A stretch of 64,000 nt of DNA, from assembly GCA_008360975.2 (NCBI GenBank), contig CM039183.1:11931762-11995761 (forward strand). The letters are read 5' to 3'. A program made the position numbers and the translations under genes. This stretch comes from Lichenostomus cassidix (taxonomy: Eukaryota > Chordata > Aves > Passeriformes > Meliphagidae). Below the pieces are notes generated by a model. It saw only the letters and a list, made by a program, of their open reading frames with translations. It did no database searches and was not told the origin of the DNA. How positions within the stretch are numbered: the stretch's first letter is position 1; the number at the start of each line of letters is the position of its first letter. Positions 1-11,500 of the stretch are shown piece by piece.

Positions 1-3000
1 GGATCCCAAAGGGATCTGGAGGAACCAAACCACTCCATCTCACACAGACAGCTCACATACAAGGTTTGCTCCTGCAGCCCCAGCACCCAGATGAATGATG
101 CCTGTGCAACTCTGGACAGCTCTTTATACCCCCAGCCCAGGGTAGAGGTCTCCTGCCCAGCTGCACCTCCAGAAGGTGTAGCAAATGCCAGGAGTCTTCA
201 TGGGTTCAGGTAGTGCCGAGCCAAAACCAGAAAGGATGAAATCCACAGAAGGTTATTAAAAGCAGAGGCACAATGCCAAACTCAGGACATCCCTGCCTGC
301 ACAGAGGAGGCTGGCAGACCATCTAGATGATCTCCTGCTGCCAGCTGACTGCCTTGTCTATCCTCCCCAGGTATCTCCTGCCAGGAAGAGGACACCAGGC
401 TAGACAGACCTCTGGTCCCACCCAGGACAGCTCTAATGGGAGTGGGGCTGTCACATCTCAGGCCACAATAGAGCTTGCTCTTGGACAATGCCCTCTGCAG
501 CTCTGTAACGCTTCTTCCCAGACTGAGAAATCACACCGTGCTCCAGGAATGACCCAGAGCTAGACAAGTTTGTCAGCTTAAGCCTCTCTGTAAGAAATAC
601 TCACAGCAGCTGGAGAGAAACAAGAACATGAGACAGGTGGGCAAAGCCACAGAGGGGCCCAAGGCCTCAGAAGAGGGGGGAAAAGGGGGCTAAAATAAAA
701 AGGAGACAAAAAATAGTTGGAAACTGCTAGTTTGCATCTGGCTGAGAAAGGCAGGACTGCTCTCTGACAGACGTACACCCAAATTCCTTTCATGCCACCA
801 GATGGTGCCGTGCCTTCAGTCACCAGCAGGCAGCTGCTCTGGGACAGCCCTCTGCTCCCCGCTCCAGCCACATCCGATGGGCACTGCCCTCAAACTGCAG
901 GGAGAAGGGAAGAGAGAGCCTCGCTCTGCCCCAGGGCCCGGCCTTCCCAGCGGAACATCTCCCAGCTGCAGGGCCACCGCCACCCAGAGCCGGGCTGAGG
1001 TTGATGCTGGATCTGGGACTGAGAGAGTTGGGATCCGGGACAGGAGGGGAAATGAGCCACCTGCCTGGAAGCCCATGGAGATTCTGGTCAGGAAGGTCAT
1101 GAGTACCTTTTTGAGCACTGCAAGAGCAAAGCATCCTATACTGGGAGAAAGACTTCTATGATGGGCAATCTGGCAGGGGAAGCACTGTCCAGGAGCTGTG
1201 TTTTGCTTACATTCAAGTGTTTTTGAACCAGCAGAAGCATCAGAGCCCTAGGGAAGGATGACAGGAGACCCTACATAGGGAAGAAGTTGTTCTGGCAGGC
1301 CAGATTCAGCTCATACACCATCGACTGGCAGCCTGTGCTAACTGGCACCTTTGGAAATGCAGCTGTAATCCTCCTTCTTGCCAGCACCCACAAGCAGTTT
1401 GTTGGGTGACCCCTCATCCAGAGCTCTGAGCTGTGCCACTCAGGTAATGCAAAGGCTCAGAAAGAGACCATTGCTTGCTGAAGACTGGGAATACACAGGC
1501 TCACCAAGCTGGCTCATCCCCCCCGCCCACAAGCCAGCCTTTCTCTACTCTGTGTGCCAGAGGAGAGCCAGCACACCAAGCACAGGCCACCAGTACAGCT
1601 TCAGGCACAGAGAGCAGATCTAAAGAGGGTGGTGGGAAAGGGATGCCCCACTCCCACAACCCTGTTTTTCAGTGGAAACTTCCCCACAGCCACTTCCCTG
1701 GACAAGGCCAACCACAACAGGTATATATAGCTCACCATGACCCAGCTGTCAACCCAGAGCTATAAATATGGCTATAGCAAAGATACAGCTATCAAGGCAC
1801 TCTTGACTCCATTCACGATCTGAGCAGAAAGACCACATCCTGCAGGCTGGTGACACCCACAACAGATAGAGAGAGGTAAAGGAAACTGTCAGAGGTTCCC
1901 ATCCATAGCACACTTGCAGAAAAACACAGCAAGACCCTCTTCTTTTCCAGTTTGTCTCTCTGCAATGTCCTTCTACTCCTCCACCTCACTTGGCACAGCA
2001 GGAGTGGTAGGAGTGTTGTCCATCCATCTGTGAGGCTCAGGTTCAGCAGGGAAGCAATGCCCCTTTTCCAGGCTACCTGATATACTGCAAGGCAAAAACC
2101 CTGGTATGCTTGCTCTCCCCAGCACCCACCCATAACACTGCTGGCACAGCCAGCTCTCATAGCTCTCAGATCCATCCAGTCCCAGGCTGTGGGCAGATTT
2201 GTCCTGCAGCCTATCCCAGTTGTGCTCCACAGGCGCTGCCAGTGCTGTGGCTTCTCTGCAGTGTCACAGCAGCCATGGCTGTGCTTTGGAAATGACCTCT
2301 CCATATCCACCTCTGCAACTTAGGCCTCCAGTAACCACCCTAAATTCTCAGAGCATTCCCCAGAAATCATATTCAATGCTACTTAATTATTTTTTTACTG
2401 TTTTGAGGACCTTTCACTACCCTCTAGCAAATCATCAGCAGTTATAAGGCTGCTGTTGATGAACATCCATCATGCTAATACGCCTCATTGCTTCCTTCTT
2501 CATTACCCCATGCATTTCTTATGGTTAGACAGTAAGTGGACTAGGAGTGGGGATTTTCCAATCTATGCCTGTACATCACCTTGCCCAACAGATGAGGTAG
2601 GGCTAACTCACCTCCCATCTAACTTACCCTCAGAAGCCCTCCTTAAAATGAACTCTCAATATTAACAAGAGCCAAGCTTCCCCCATTCCAGAGAGCCAAA
2701 TGCAGACAGATTCAATAAGTGGATACAGCCCTGACAAACACAGACTGGCCTGCAGTTCCCAAGCCAAAACAAGGGACCATCCTGCAGGAGCAACACACCT
2801 CCAAAAGGTTTTGTTATTCTGATGCAGCTGAGCACAAACTGTCACAAGAAAACCAAAGTGCTACAACAACCTTCTGTCTGGGTTACAGAGTGTGAGGAGT
2901 GGGGGCTCACTAATTCAGGAAATAAAATAATCATTAATCGCACTGCAGATAGCAATTACTAATGGCATCAGCAGCAACCACCTCCACACCTGGAACAAAG

Positions 3001-6000
3001 CCCACATAAGCCACAAATGCTTGTTCTCCAAGAAATCCCTGCAGTCGTGCCGCATTCAGTGTAGCAGCACTATCAGCTTACATGTGCAGAGCGGAGATGG
3101 CCTGAAGGGTCGGGTGTTACCCTGTAAAGGCAGCGAAGAATTCATCACGCTCACCACAGATTTCCTGCCCGAGGCTGTGAGAGTCGTGCAGCCTCTCTGG
3201 GCTCAGCCCTCCCCCTCTATGAAAGAGGCTGCACACACAGCCCTGTCTCACGGCAAAAGCTCAGGAGCACGTCACAGGGAACGCTGCAAAGCGTTTGGGT
3301 AATGCAGGCAGAAATATTGCTTAAAGCTTTACCCACTGGTTCAAGGCCTCGCTGTACTGAACACGAGCCTCCCTTCTCAGACTGGCTGGGATTTGAGATC
3401 CAATTCCCGTGTATGCAGGAAAAACATATCATTGTAAGTTTTGCACATTGCCTCTTTGGAGGTTTTAAGCAAGAGTTTAGCAGTGGCCAGCCTTCAAGCT
3501 GATTCTGGAGCAAGATGCATTTCATTCTCACCCTAAAAAGTATTTCAGACAAGCTTTAGTGGCAACAAAATCAAAGGGGAAAAAAAAACAAACAGGTAGG
3601 AGAGTAGCCTGATGACATTCTTGCTTACTTAAATTAACATGAAGCTGTTCCATTCCGGAGCTGCTTTCTTGTGTTGTTTCCTCCATTGTATTTCTAGTGG
3701 AGGAAATGCCCTAGGGGTAATGAAGCATTGGGCTACCTTCCCCATCCCACTCAATCCAGACCAGTTCTGATGAGGCTGATAAAATTCACCCAGTTTTACA
3801 GCAGCAAGCAGGGTCAAATTTTAGTCCAGTTGTTCATAGCCTGCAGTTTTTACCATACAGAAATTAGAAGGATTGCAACTTGCAGCAATTGTGGAAGCTG
3901 ATAGCAAATTAAAGGGAATATGAGTTCTGGCATTCATCTGTAGCAATTTGGGAACAGCCTTTTCATTACTGTAAAAATAGCAAGTATTGATAAGCAACAT
4001 CTAGCTCTGATCTGCACTAAATCTCAAACTGCAATACAGAAAAAGCAGGAACAACGTTAAAGCTTCAAAAACAGGAAACCAACGTAAAGGGGAAAAGCAG
4101 CTTGTCCAGACTCACGCCATGGGTTAGGATAGGGCTTTGGACCAAACACCAGGCTCTGGTTTCTGGATCTTGTCTACTGCACCACCTCCTCAGAAAAGGG
4201 ATGGAGCATCACAGCACTTTCTGGACAACACCTTTAGATTCTCCTGTCCCCAAATTCCCCTCTAAATTTTTACTCCAGTGCACCTACTAAGCAGAATGTT
4301 TCAGCAATGCACGGCAATGGGCTCCTCGTGGGGGGTTTTTTCTGCCAGTGAAATAGCTATGACTCTAAGGTTTACAGAGACTTTATGTTCCTGTCTAAAA
4401 TTATCTTTGCTGATCCTTGCGACGCCAAGACCACAGAGCCAATATTCCATAAGCCCTGAGAAAAAGGGACTGCATTTTAGGCACACTCAGCTAGTGTTGT
4501 TACGGCAGCATCCATCAGCTACGACCGAAGCCCTGGGTCACAACCATGCCAGACCTTGCACAAGGGGACACTGCTTGCTCCTTTGCTGCATCAGTCAGCA
4601 CAGAGTCAGGGTCTGTGTGCTCTGTGATCCCTGCTCCAACTGCGAGATCAGGGCAAAAGTGGATGAGAAGACGGCAGGTGGATGCAGGCAGATGGGGGAA
4701 GCGGAGGCTAAGAGGGAGACAACAGCAATTAGCATAAGCAGCGGCAGTCTCAGCTCACCAGCTGCTTTGCCGATTGTCCGCCTCCCTGATTTCCAACAGC
4801 AAAGCAGCAATTTGCCGACGAGCACAGCCAGTAGCCAACACTGCCCCTCAGGACTGAAACTATCAGGGAAAACAAATGATTTCCATGGTACAAAAGCACG
4901 GTTTGCAGGGCTGTCATGTAGGAGTTTGCCTAAGTAAGGCATGGAGCAGGCAGCTCAAAACAGACACCAAATACTTCAGAGCGAAAGGCTAAAAAAGGAA
5001 GGTTTTAGAGGAGGAAATGAGTCAGTAGCTTGGAGGACGGGAGGGGGAGTTCAAATAGCTGAGGCATATAAAGTAAGCAAGTAGTCACCATCTCAAACGC
5101 TAGAAAGTCAGCGAGGTGGATGTATTGATCTCAGGTTTTTGTTGATGTAGGGTCTCGCTCAAAAATGGGTGACTTTTTATGCTGACCATGTTGGATTTTG
5201 AAGCGATCCTTCACTGGGCAGACACTTGCCAGCTGCAGTTCACATTAGTGTTTCTGGCTGGAGCCAAAGTGGTCACCACCACCTACAGGATTGCTGGAAT
5301 TTCTCAGGGTCCCCCCTGGCTGAGGGATGGACTTTTGGGGGGGAAGGGCAGAGGGGGAAATTCCAGGCTAATTGCATATACCATTTGCCTTAAGGGAAGG
5401 AGGGGGATTCACCTTTCATGATGGTTCATCCAAATACACAGCTTGATCTTCCAGCCTAGCTTATTTATAGCACTAGGGGGAAAAAAGGGCAAAGCTGGTT
5501 CAGTGTTGAAAAGCAGAAGAGCTAGTAAAAAACCCCTTCCTCTCCACAATGCAACTCACAGCATTCACATCTGTCTTTGTGACAACCTCATATTGCACTG
5601 AGGCGCTGGGGACAAAGGAGTGTCACCCCAAGAAGCTTTTAGCCTTGCTCACCATACACCAGAACAGCTCTAACGTAGTGTGCAGCACAGTAAGCAAGGG
5701 GCACTGGTGCCAGAGTGCCAATAACTTCCTCACCTCTGGCCAGGTCCTTGTCCCATCCAAAGGCCAGCATTGATAGAAAGGGAACTCGGAAATAGAAACA
5801 AAATTTCCTCCTGTCCTCCCCAAAACAGGAAGCTTCCCCTGGGTTCAAGCACCAAGGCAAGAGCTACAGAACAGCTTCTACAGGACCCTGCTGCAAGCCC
5901 TGGCTGAGGGAACCCCAGCATGACAAAGGGTCGGGTGATGCTTAAGGTGACAGGCATGTGAGAAGAGGGCTCTCAGTCAGGGAGCAGCACAGGGCTGGAA

Positions 6001-7639
6001 AAGCAGGCTCCCTTTCCCTACACAACCAGCAGAACAGGATTGACATGCAGCAGGGGTTCCCAAACCATGCCATACACACTGCTAATCCCCAGCAGGCAGC
6101 TCTGGGGCAGGGCTGGAGCTCCCAGTGCCTGTGCTGCTACAGCATTGCAGGGTCTGTGGAGCCCTGTGCTGACCAGGCTGGTACCACCATAACCACACAC
6201 TTGTCCGTGTATTTTGGTGCCAGCTCCTGCCTCAAAGCACCACATCTGCTGTGTTAATGCCTCACTGGGCTATGCTGTTTTGTCTTTTGGGGAATGAACC
6301 ATTTCAAAAAGCCACCACGGTTGTTGGTGAGCGAGTGCCCTTCCCAGAGCAAGCACATCTTTCTCATGAGGCAAGACAAGGTGAGAGAGTTCTCTCACTC
6401 TGCTGGTGAAGCAGTTCTTGTCCCCGCTGAATTTCCTTTAACCACTTAGATACCTTCTCAACCAACTGCAATGCTTCCAAAACCACCTCTCAGAACAGAC
6501 TGAGCCGAGAGGCAGGCCTGTTCCACCTCATTTGCCCTTATAAGTACATAGCATGAAATAGCCCCAGCCCTGTTCTCATGGCCTTGCATCATCTCCTCCC
6601 CTCCTCCCAGGATGTCTCACTTCTGCACCCCTCTGTCATAGTGAAACCCATCTACCAAGAGCAAGCCTGGAACAGTGACAGACGAATTACCCACATTAAT
6701 TATGACTAAAAAGCACAGCTATCCCGGGTTTCTGCTATGTGCCACCAGAGATGGAGGTTTGTTGTGGCACTGCCACATGGCACTGCCCACCACTGCCTTG
6801 ATTTCCTCTCCAAGCCACAATCACAGCAGGCAGGCAGGACCACAAGTCGTCCCCAGAAACATACTCATAGAACTGGAGCTCTCCCTTCTACACAGGCATT
6901 TTATCTGACTTGTTTCAGAACTACATTTCAAAAGGGAAAAAAACAAACCAAACACATCCCTGTTCATTTCTTGCTAATGCTTCCAAAGTAAGTCAAGATT
7001 TGGGGTCAAATTTAAGCATTCCTAGATTAAATGTATCAGAAAAGGGCCTAGGGAAGAACTATCCACTCAGGCCAATAAAAGTGTTGTGCTCATAGGTCTT
7101 TTGCTAGTTTCATTACAAATCTGATGCAAGAGCTTTTAAAAAAGGAGCCCCTGGCCAGACTAAGCCACCCAACACAAGAGCCTAATGAAATAGGATGGCT
7201 TTTTCACTGTACCCATCTTCAGCATGTAATTTTTCAGCAACTTCTCTCTCGTGTGAACAGGTGGGACATCTACAAAGAGCATCTACTGGGGTAGGCTGCA
7301 AACAGGGGAAAAATCAAGTAAAAATTAAGCCCCTTTAATTAGAACAGCAATATAGATGAAAATTTTAAGGTGTGTAAGCATTGCTCACACCTTTAATATT
7401 GAAACTTTATAATAGTTGTAATGAAGTACTGTTGCCTCATACCCCAGCCCTGAAAATGCCATCGAGTCTTGTTTTTATTTTCTGCTTACAAGGAGGCACA
7501 GACTCAACAAACAAGCTTTTGATGCTGGGGGCTTTTTGCTCATCAATTCAAGCCGGGAACATCCCTGCAGTCAAGATTCGGTGATAAAAACCTAACTTCC
7601 TATAGATTTTATAACATCAGCAGATGCCTTTGTACTCTG
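1..7639. other. Upstream region, no exon recognised
   Basis: About 7.6 kb of mixed-composition DNA before the CpG island. Open frames here are short, lack splice context and resemble no family I know. In human, BFSP1 (filensin) lies on this side of DSTN in the opposite direction, so this could be BFSP1 5' or intronic sequence, but no filensin coding exon can be read on the - strand. An imperfect hairpin lies near 7368-7394. Confidence 0.6.
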
Positions 7640-8244
7640 ATTGCAAGCAGCCCGAGCCTCGCCGGCCAGAAACATGAAGGAATTCTCCTCAGAGCGAGCA
7701 GGACTGCCACGAACAGGGAGCAGCAGCTTCTCGGAGCGCCCCAGTTCGCTGAGGGCCGCCTTTGTCCCGAGGACAACCCGCCCGTTGTTTCCATTCCGCC
7801 GGGATGGAGCAGCGCCGGGCTCCGCGGCTGCCGGCGGGAAGCGCTGCGCTCCTGCCGCAGCAGCCCGAGCCAATCAGCACCGCCTGCCTCAGATCGCACC
7901 AAAGTAGGTAGTGAAAAACCCTCGGAGGAAGAAAAAAAAAAAGCAGAGAAAAACTCCCACACTTCCGCCCGGCCGCCCGCCCCTAGCCGCTCCTGCTGCT
8001 GCGGCCGCCTCCCCCCGCAGCTCTCGGCCAGCCCCACGGCCTCCCCCTCGGCCGATCCCCGACCCCCTCACGGCCGGCCCGGGCCCTTCCAGCCGCGCTC
8101 GCAGCAGCCCAAATCCCCCCCGTGCCCCCCGCGCCTTCCCTCTCGGCTCCCCGAGCGCCCCAGCTCTGCCCTCAGCATCCTCCCCGACCCCCCACCGGCA
8201 CACCTTCAGCAGGTAACCCCGCCCACCCAGCCAGGGCGATCCTC

Positions 8245-8290
8245 ATTGGCCGGCCGATGCGTCAATCATCCGACACATCCCTGTGATTGG
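8245..8290 (-). promoter_or_regulatory. Pair of inverted CCAAT boxes
   Basis: ATTGG occurs at 8245-8249 and 8286-8290, about 40 bp apart, roughly 280-320 bp upstream of the DSTN ATG. Paired NF-Y sites are usual in CpG-island promoters. Binding is inferred from the motif alone. Confidence 0.5.
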
Positions 8291-8422
8291 TTAACTTGGC
8301 TGCGGAGGGGCGGTGCACGGCTGCCGACGGTCCCGCTCACGCGTGCGCACGGCGGCTGGGGCGTCGCCACGCGGGGCTCCCGCCATAGCAACCGCTTCCT
8401 CCTCCTCCGGGCACGGTGGCCG

Positions 8423-8430
8423 TGACGTCG
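8423..8430 (+). promoter_or_regulatory. CRE-like site (TGACGTCG)
   Basis: Seven of eight bases match the palindromic CREB/ATF site TGACGTCA. It lies in the DSTN CpG island, 136 bp upstream of the start codon, where a proximal promoter element is expected. Confidence 0.45.
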
Positions 8431-8565
8431 GCAGCCCTTCCGCCCGGCTCGCGCCCTCGCAGCTTCTCTTCCTGCCGCCGGAGCCCGCGCCGCGCCCAGA
8501 CACCCGAGGGAGCCGCCGCCGCCGCACCGCGCTCCGCCGCCCGCCCGCCGCGCCCCGCCGACGCC

Positions 8566-8568
8566 ATG
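8566..8568 (+). CDS. DSTN: DSTN exon 1, coding part (ATG only)
   Basis: The initiator codon is followed directly by a donor (ATG|GTAGGG). A first exon whose only coding content is Met is the known arrangement in the ADF/cofilin family. The 5' UTR lies upstream in the CpG island; the transcription start is not determined. Confidence 0.92.
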
Positions 8569-11500
8569 GTAGGGACCGCGCGCCGCCGAGGGGGGCGTTA
8601 GGCTTCTCCGTCTCCCGCCTCCGCCTTCATCCCTGGGGGAAAAAGGGGGGAGGGGGGCGGCGGTACCGCCCCGCATCCCGGCCGGCGCTCTGGCTGGCGG
8701 CGCCGCTGTGCCCGGCAGTATCGTGCCCCCTTTTCTTTCTCCTTCCCTTTCTCCCGGTCCTTCCCGTTCGCCTTTGAACTTGACGCGGCGGATCCGTTCT
8801 CCTCCCTTCCCCCCCGCCCCCATCCCGCCATGAGGCGACAGAAGGTTACTCCCACCCCGCCTTGAAGCGATGGAACTGTCCTCCCTCCTTTTGCTCCCCC
8901 CCGCCGTGAGCTAATGGTGCGCTCCGCGCCGCACACAGGCGCTGGGGGCGGGCGCGTCCATTCGGCCCTGGGAGGGGGGGTCGCCGAGGAGCGAGGGCGC
9001 GGCGGGAAAAGGCCGTGTGGGGGGGCCGTGCGCGGCACCTCCCCGCGCCGCAGGGCGCGGCCGGGAGGGGACGGGAGGGGACGGGAGGCGGTGTCCCCTC
9101 GCCTCGCCGCGCCACGAGGGGCTGTGCGGGAGGGGGTCGCAGCCTCGCAGAAAGGCCCCGGCCGGGTGTTGGTGGGAGCCCGCCCTTCCCCCGCGGCCGG
9201 GGGCTTCCCTGCTCGGGAGGAGGCGCGGCCGCCGCCTCGGTCCGGCGGGAGCCATCTTCCCACGGCCGGGGGGTTCGCGCCTGGCCTGGAAAGCGGCGGC
9301 GGCTCCGCGGGCAGCGGGGGTCAGCATGGGCCCTTGCAGGATCCCTCTCCGCCGGGCCCGGCCGAGCCCGCAGCGCTGGCGGCGGACAAAAGGGGGAAGC
9401 GGAACTCGCGGAGGGGAATCGCTGATTGTTAAAAACAGGGTGTCGCAGCGGCCGCTGGAGGAAGCTGAAATTTTAAGGTAGTTGTTGCAAGGACTTGAGG
9501 GTTTTTTTTGTTTCGCTCCTCCACACACTGCTGGAAACGTTTATCCGAGGCATAAAGCTGGAAGCAAAGAAACAAAAAAAGTATGAAGCATCCCGCACTG
9601 ACTCGCTTGCTTGTGTTTCCTGGCTTTCAAAAAAAAAAAAAAAAAAGTCAGGGCTCTCCTTGCATAAATGGGGCAGAATGGACCAAACCCGTTTGACTTC
9701 GTGATGGCTCATTCTGTTTGCTTTGCCCATACTCAAAGTTTGCATCCCCTTTTAACTCGGGAGGTTGGCAAATTTGCCTCAATTATTAGCTCATGCAGTT
9801 TTAACTGCTGTTCTGTTTTTGCTTGAGTCGTGCACAAGCACTTGTCCAGCAACACACACTTGCGTGTTTTGACACACTTGCCTGGGTTATTTACCTTTAT
9901 TAGAGGTATTATATATTGAGGCCTTTCCGTGGTATTTACCAGTATTTTATTGAACATGTGGTATATCCAGGAAATGAATTTTTGGTTCATAGGGCTGACA
10001 GACAGGATGTACTACTAATGTCCCTGCTTTCTCTAACGCCCAAGCTGGAGCATCTATGGCTGGTATGCAGCGTGGAGCAGAGCTGATGAGAGTTGCAGAT
10101 GAAGCTGCTAAAAAGTCTGATGAGACTTGCAGCTCTCGTTCAAAGGAGGCTTGTCTCAACAAGCCAGCTACCACCTCTGCAGTATGCAAACCTAGTTAAG
10201 TGTGACTACTCAGTGTGTCAGGCTTCATCTTGCTTGCTTCGGAACTAGGGAATTCCCAAGTCAGTCAAAACTACTATTTCTCTTAGTGATCTCCTTTTTG
10301 CAACAGGGTTTTTTTGAGAGGCTGGAAGTGAACTCGGTTTTGGGCAGAGTGGAGGCCTTCTGGCAAAGTGCAGTAGTGCCAGCAGGAGGGCATCCTTTGG
10401 TATCAAAAGAGCTTGGATTTTCAGCTTTTGTGTCTTGCAGCAAAGTTCAGTTTCTTTGCTGCTGGATTAAACGAGTCCAAGGTCTTTGGAGGACCGTGCA
10501 AATTATTTTTCTTGGTTGTTAGTCAGTGCTATTCCCAGATCTGTGTAATTACAAGGTACATATGCCTCATATACAAGATAACAGCCTCATGACAATTGGT
10601 GCTGTGGGTGTCTGGCATGTTCCTACTCGCCTTGTCAGAATCACTATCAAGAGGCTCCTGCTGGGTGCAAGGGCTGACCTAAGCAATCCCATGTGAGAGA
10701 GCTTGAATGGACCAGGACTCACTTGTGAAGCTGTTCCCAGCCTTTTCCTCACCTGGTTGTTCAGCATTCACAGCAATCTCCTCAGGAGAGGAGGATCCCT
10801 CACTAAATAAGTATCAGGGATGCCCAGAGCATGGCTTCAAAACCTGGTTTTGTGGGTGACATTTAAGCTTTAGGTTGCTATAGGTGCCTAGAGGGCCACA
10901 AGAAAATTCTTACAGGCATTTAGGCTCATAACAGCTGATTTCTGTGCTGAATGTGTTTCTGAGAAGCTTTGATTTTCTGCAAGAGCCCTGTTCCATACCA
11001 GCTTCCACCTGCATTGCCTTAAAAACTTGCATTTCAACACAGCAATGAGTGCTACTCAAAACTTCTGCCCCGCTATTACTGGCCACTGCAGTTCCTGTTT
11101 TTCAGCACTGTTGCTGGGATTGCCTTTTGTGGGTATTGCATGTTCTGCCTACCTTGATAATTAAATCGGGAGTGAACTTCATGGTGGCTCGGAGGAGATA
11201 ATTTCCTCTTTGGCTGAAAGCTGAGGAAATGACCTTCAGGAATTCGAAGATAGTTTTTCTTATTTTTTTTTAAATAATCGCTTTCCTACTCATCTCTTCT
11301 TGTCTTGTCAATAACCTTTCTTGTTGTTGGGGGGGGGGAAGAAAGGCTGAATAGAGTTTTAATTCCTTCCCCTTGCCAAAAGAGACCAAATAATGCAAAA
11401 TAAAAATTTGAGTCTAGCTGGCAAGATATGTCTACTACTGATATGCAGATGACTCTGTACTTCTTGCTGGTTTATGGTGTGCAAATAATGGCCTCTTACA

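Larger units (their letters stand above)
7640..9470. promoter_or_regulatory. CpG island at the DSTN 5' end
   Basis: A block very rich in G+C and CpG covers the sequence upstream of DSTN exon 1, the exon itself and the start of intron 1. It contains CCAAT-type boxes (forward near 7870, inverted at 8245-8249 and 8286-8290) and a near-perfect CRE, TGACGTCG at 8423-8430, about 140 bp before the ATG. No TATA box is evident, as expected for a housekeeping CpG-island promoter. By human synteny the island may also start a divergent transcript (BFSP1) on the - strand; no coding evidence for that is visible. Confidence 0.85.

Noticed and set aside
1813..2310. Possible BFSP1 (filensin) exon on the - strand
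   Set aside because: Checked because of synteny, but the translation shows no filensin or intermediate-filament heptad pattern.
4278..4937. 219-residue + strand open frame upstream of DSTN
   Set aside because: No family similarity and no flanking exon structure.
7911..8216. 101-residue Pro/Arg/Ala-rich frame ending near a CAG|GTAAC donor-like site
   Set aside because: Low-complexity CpG-island translation; the donor-like word is expected by chance and the DSTN start is clear downstream.
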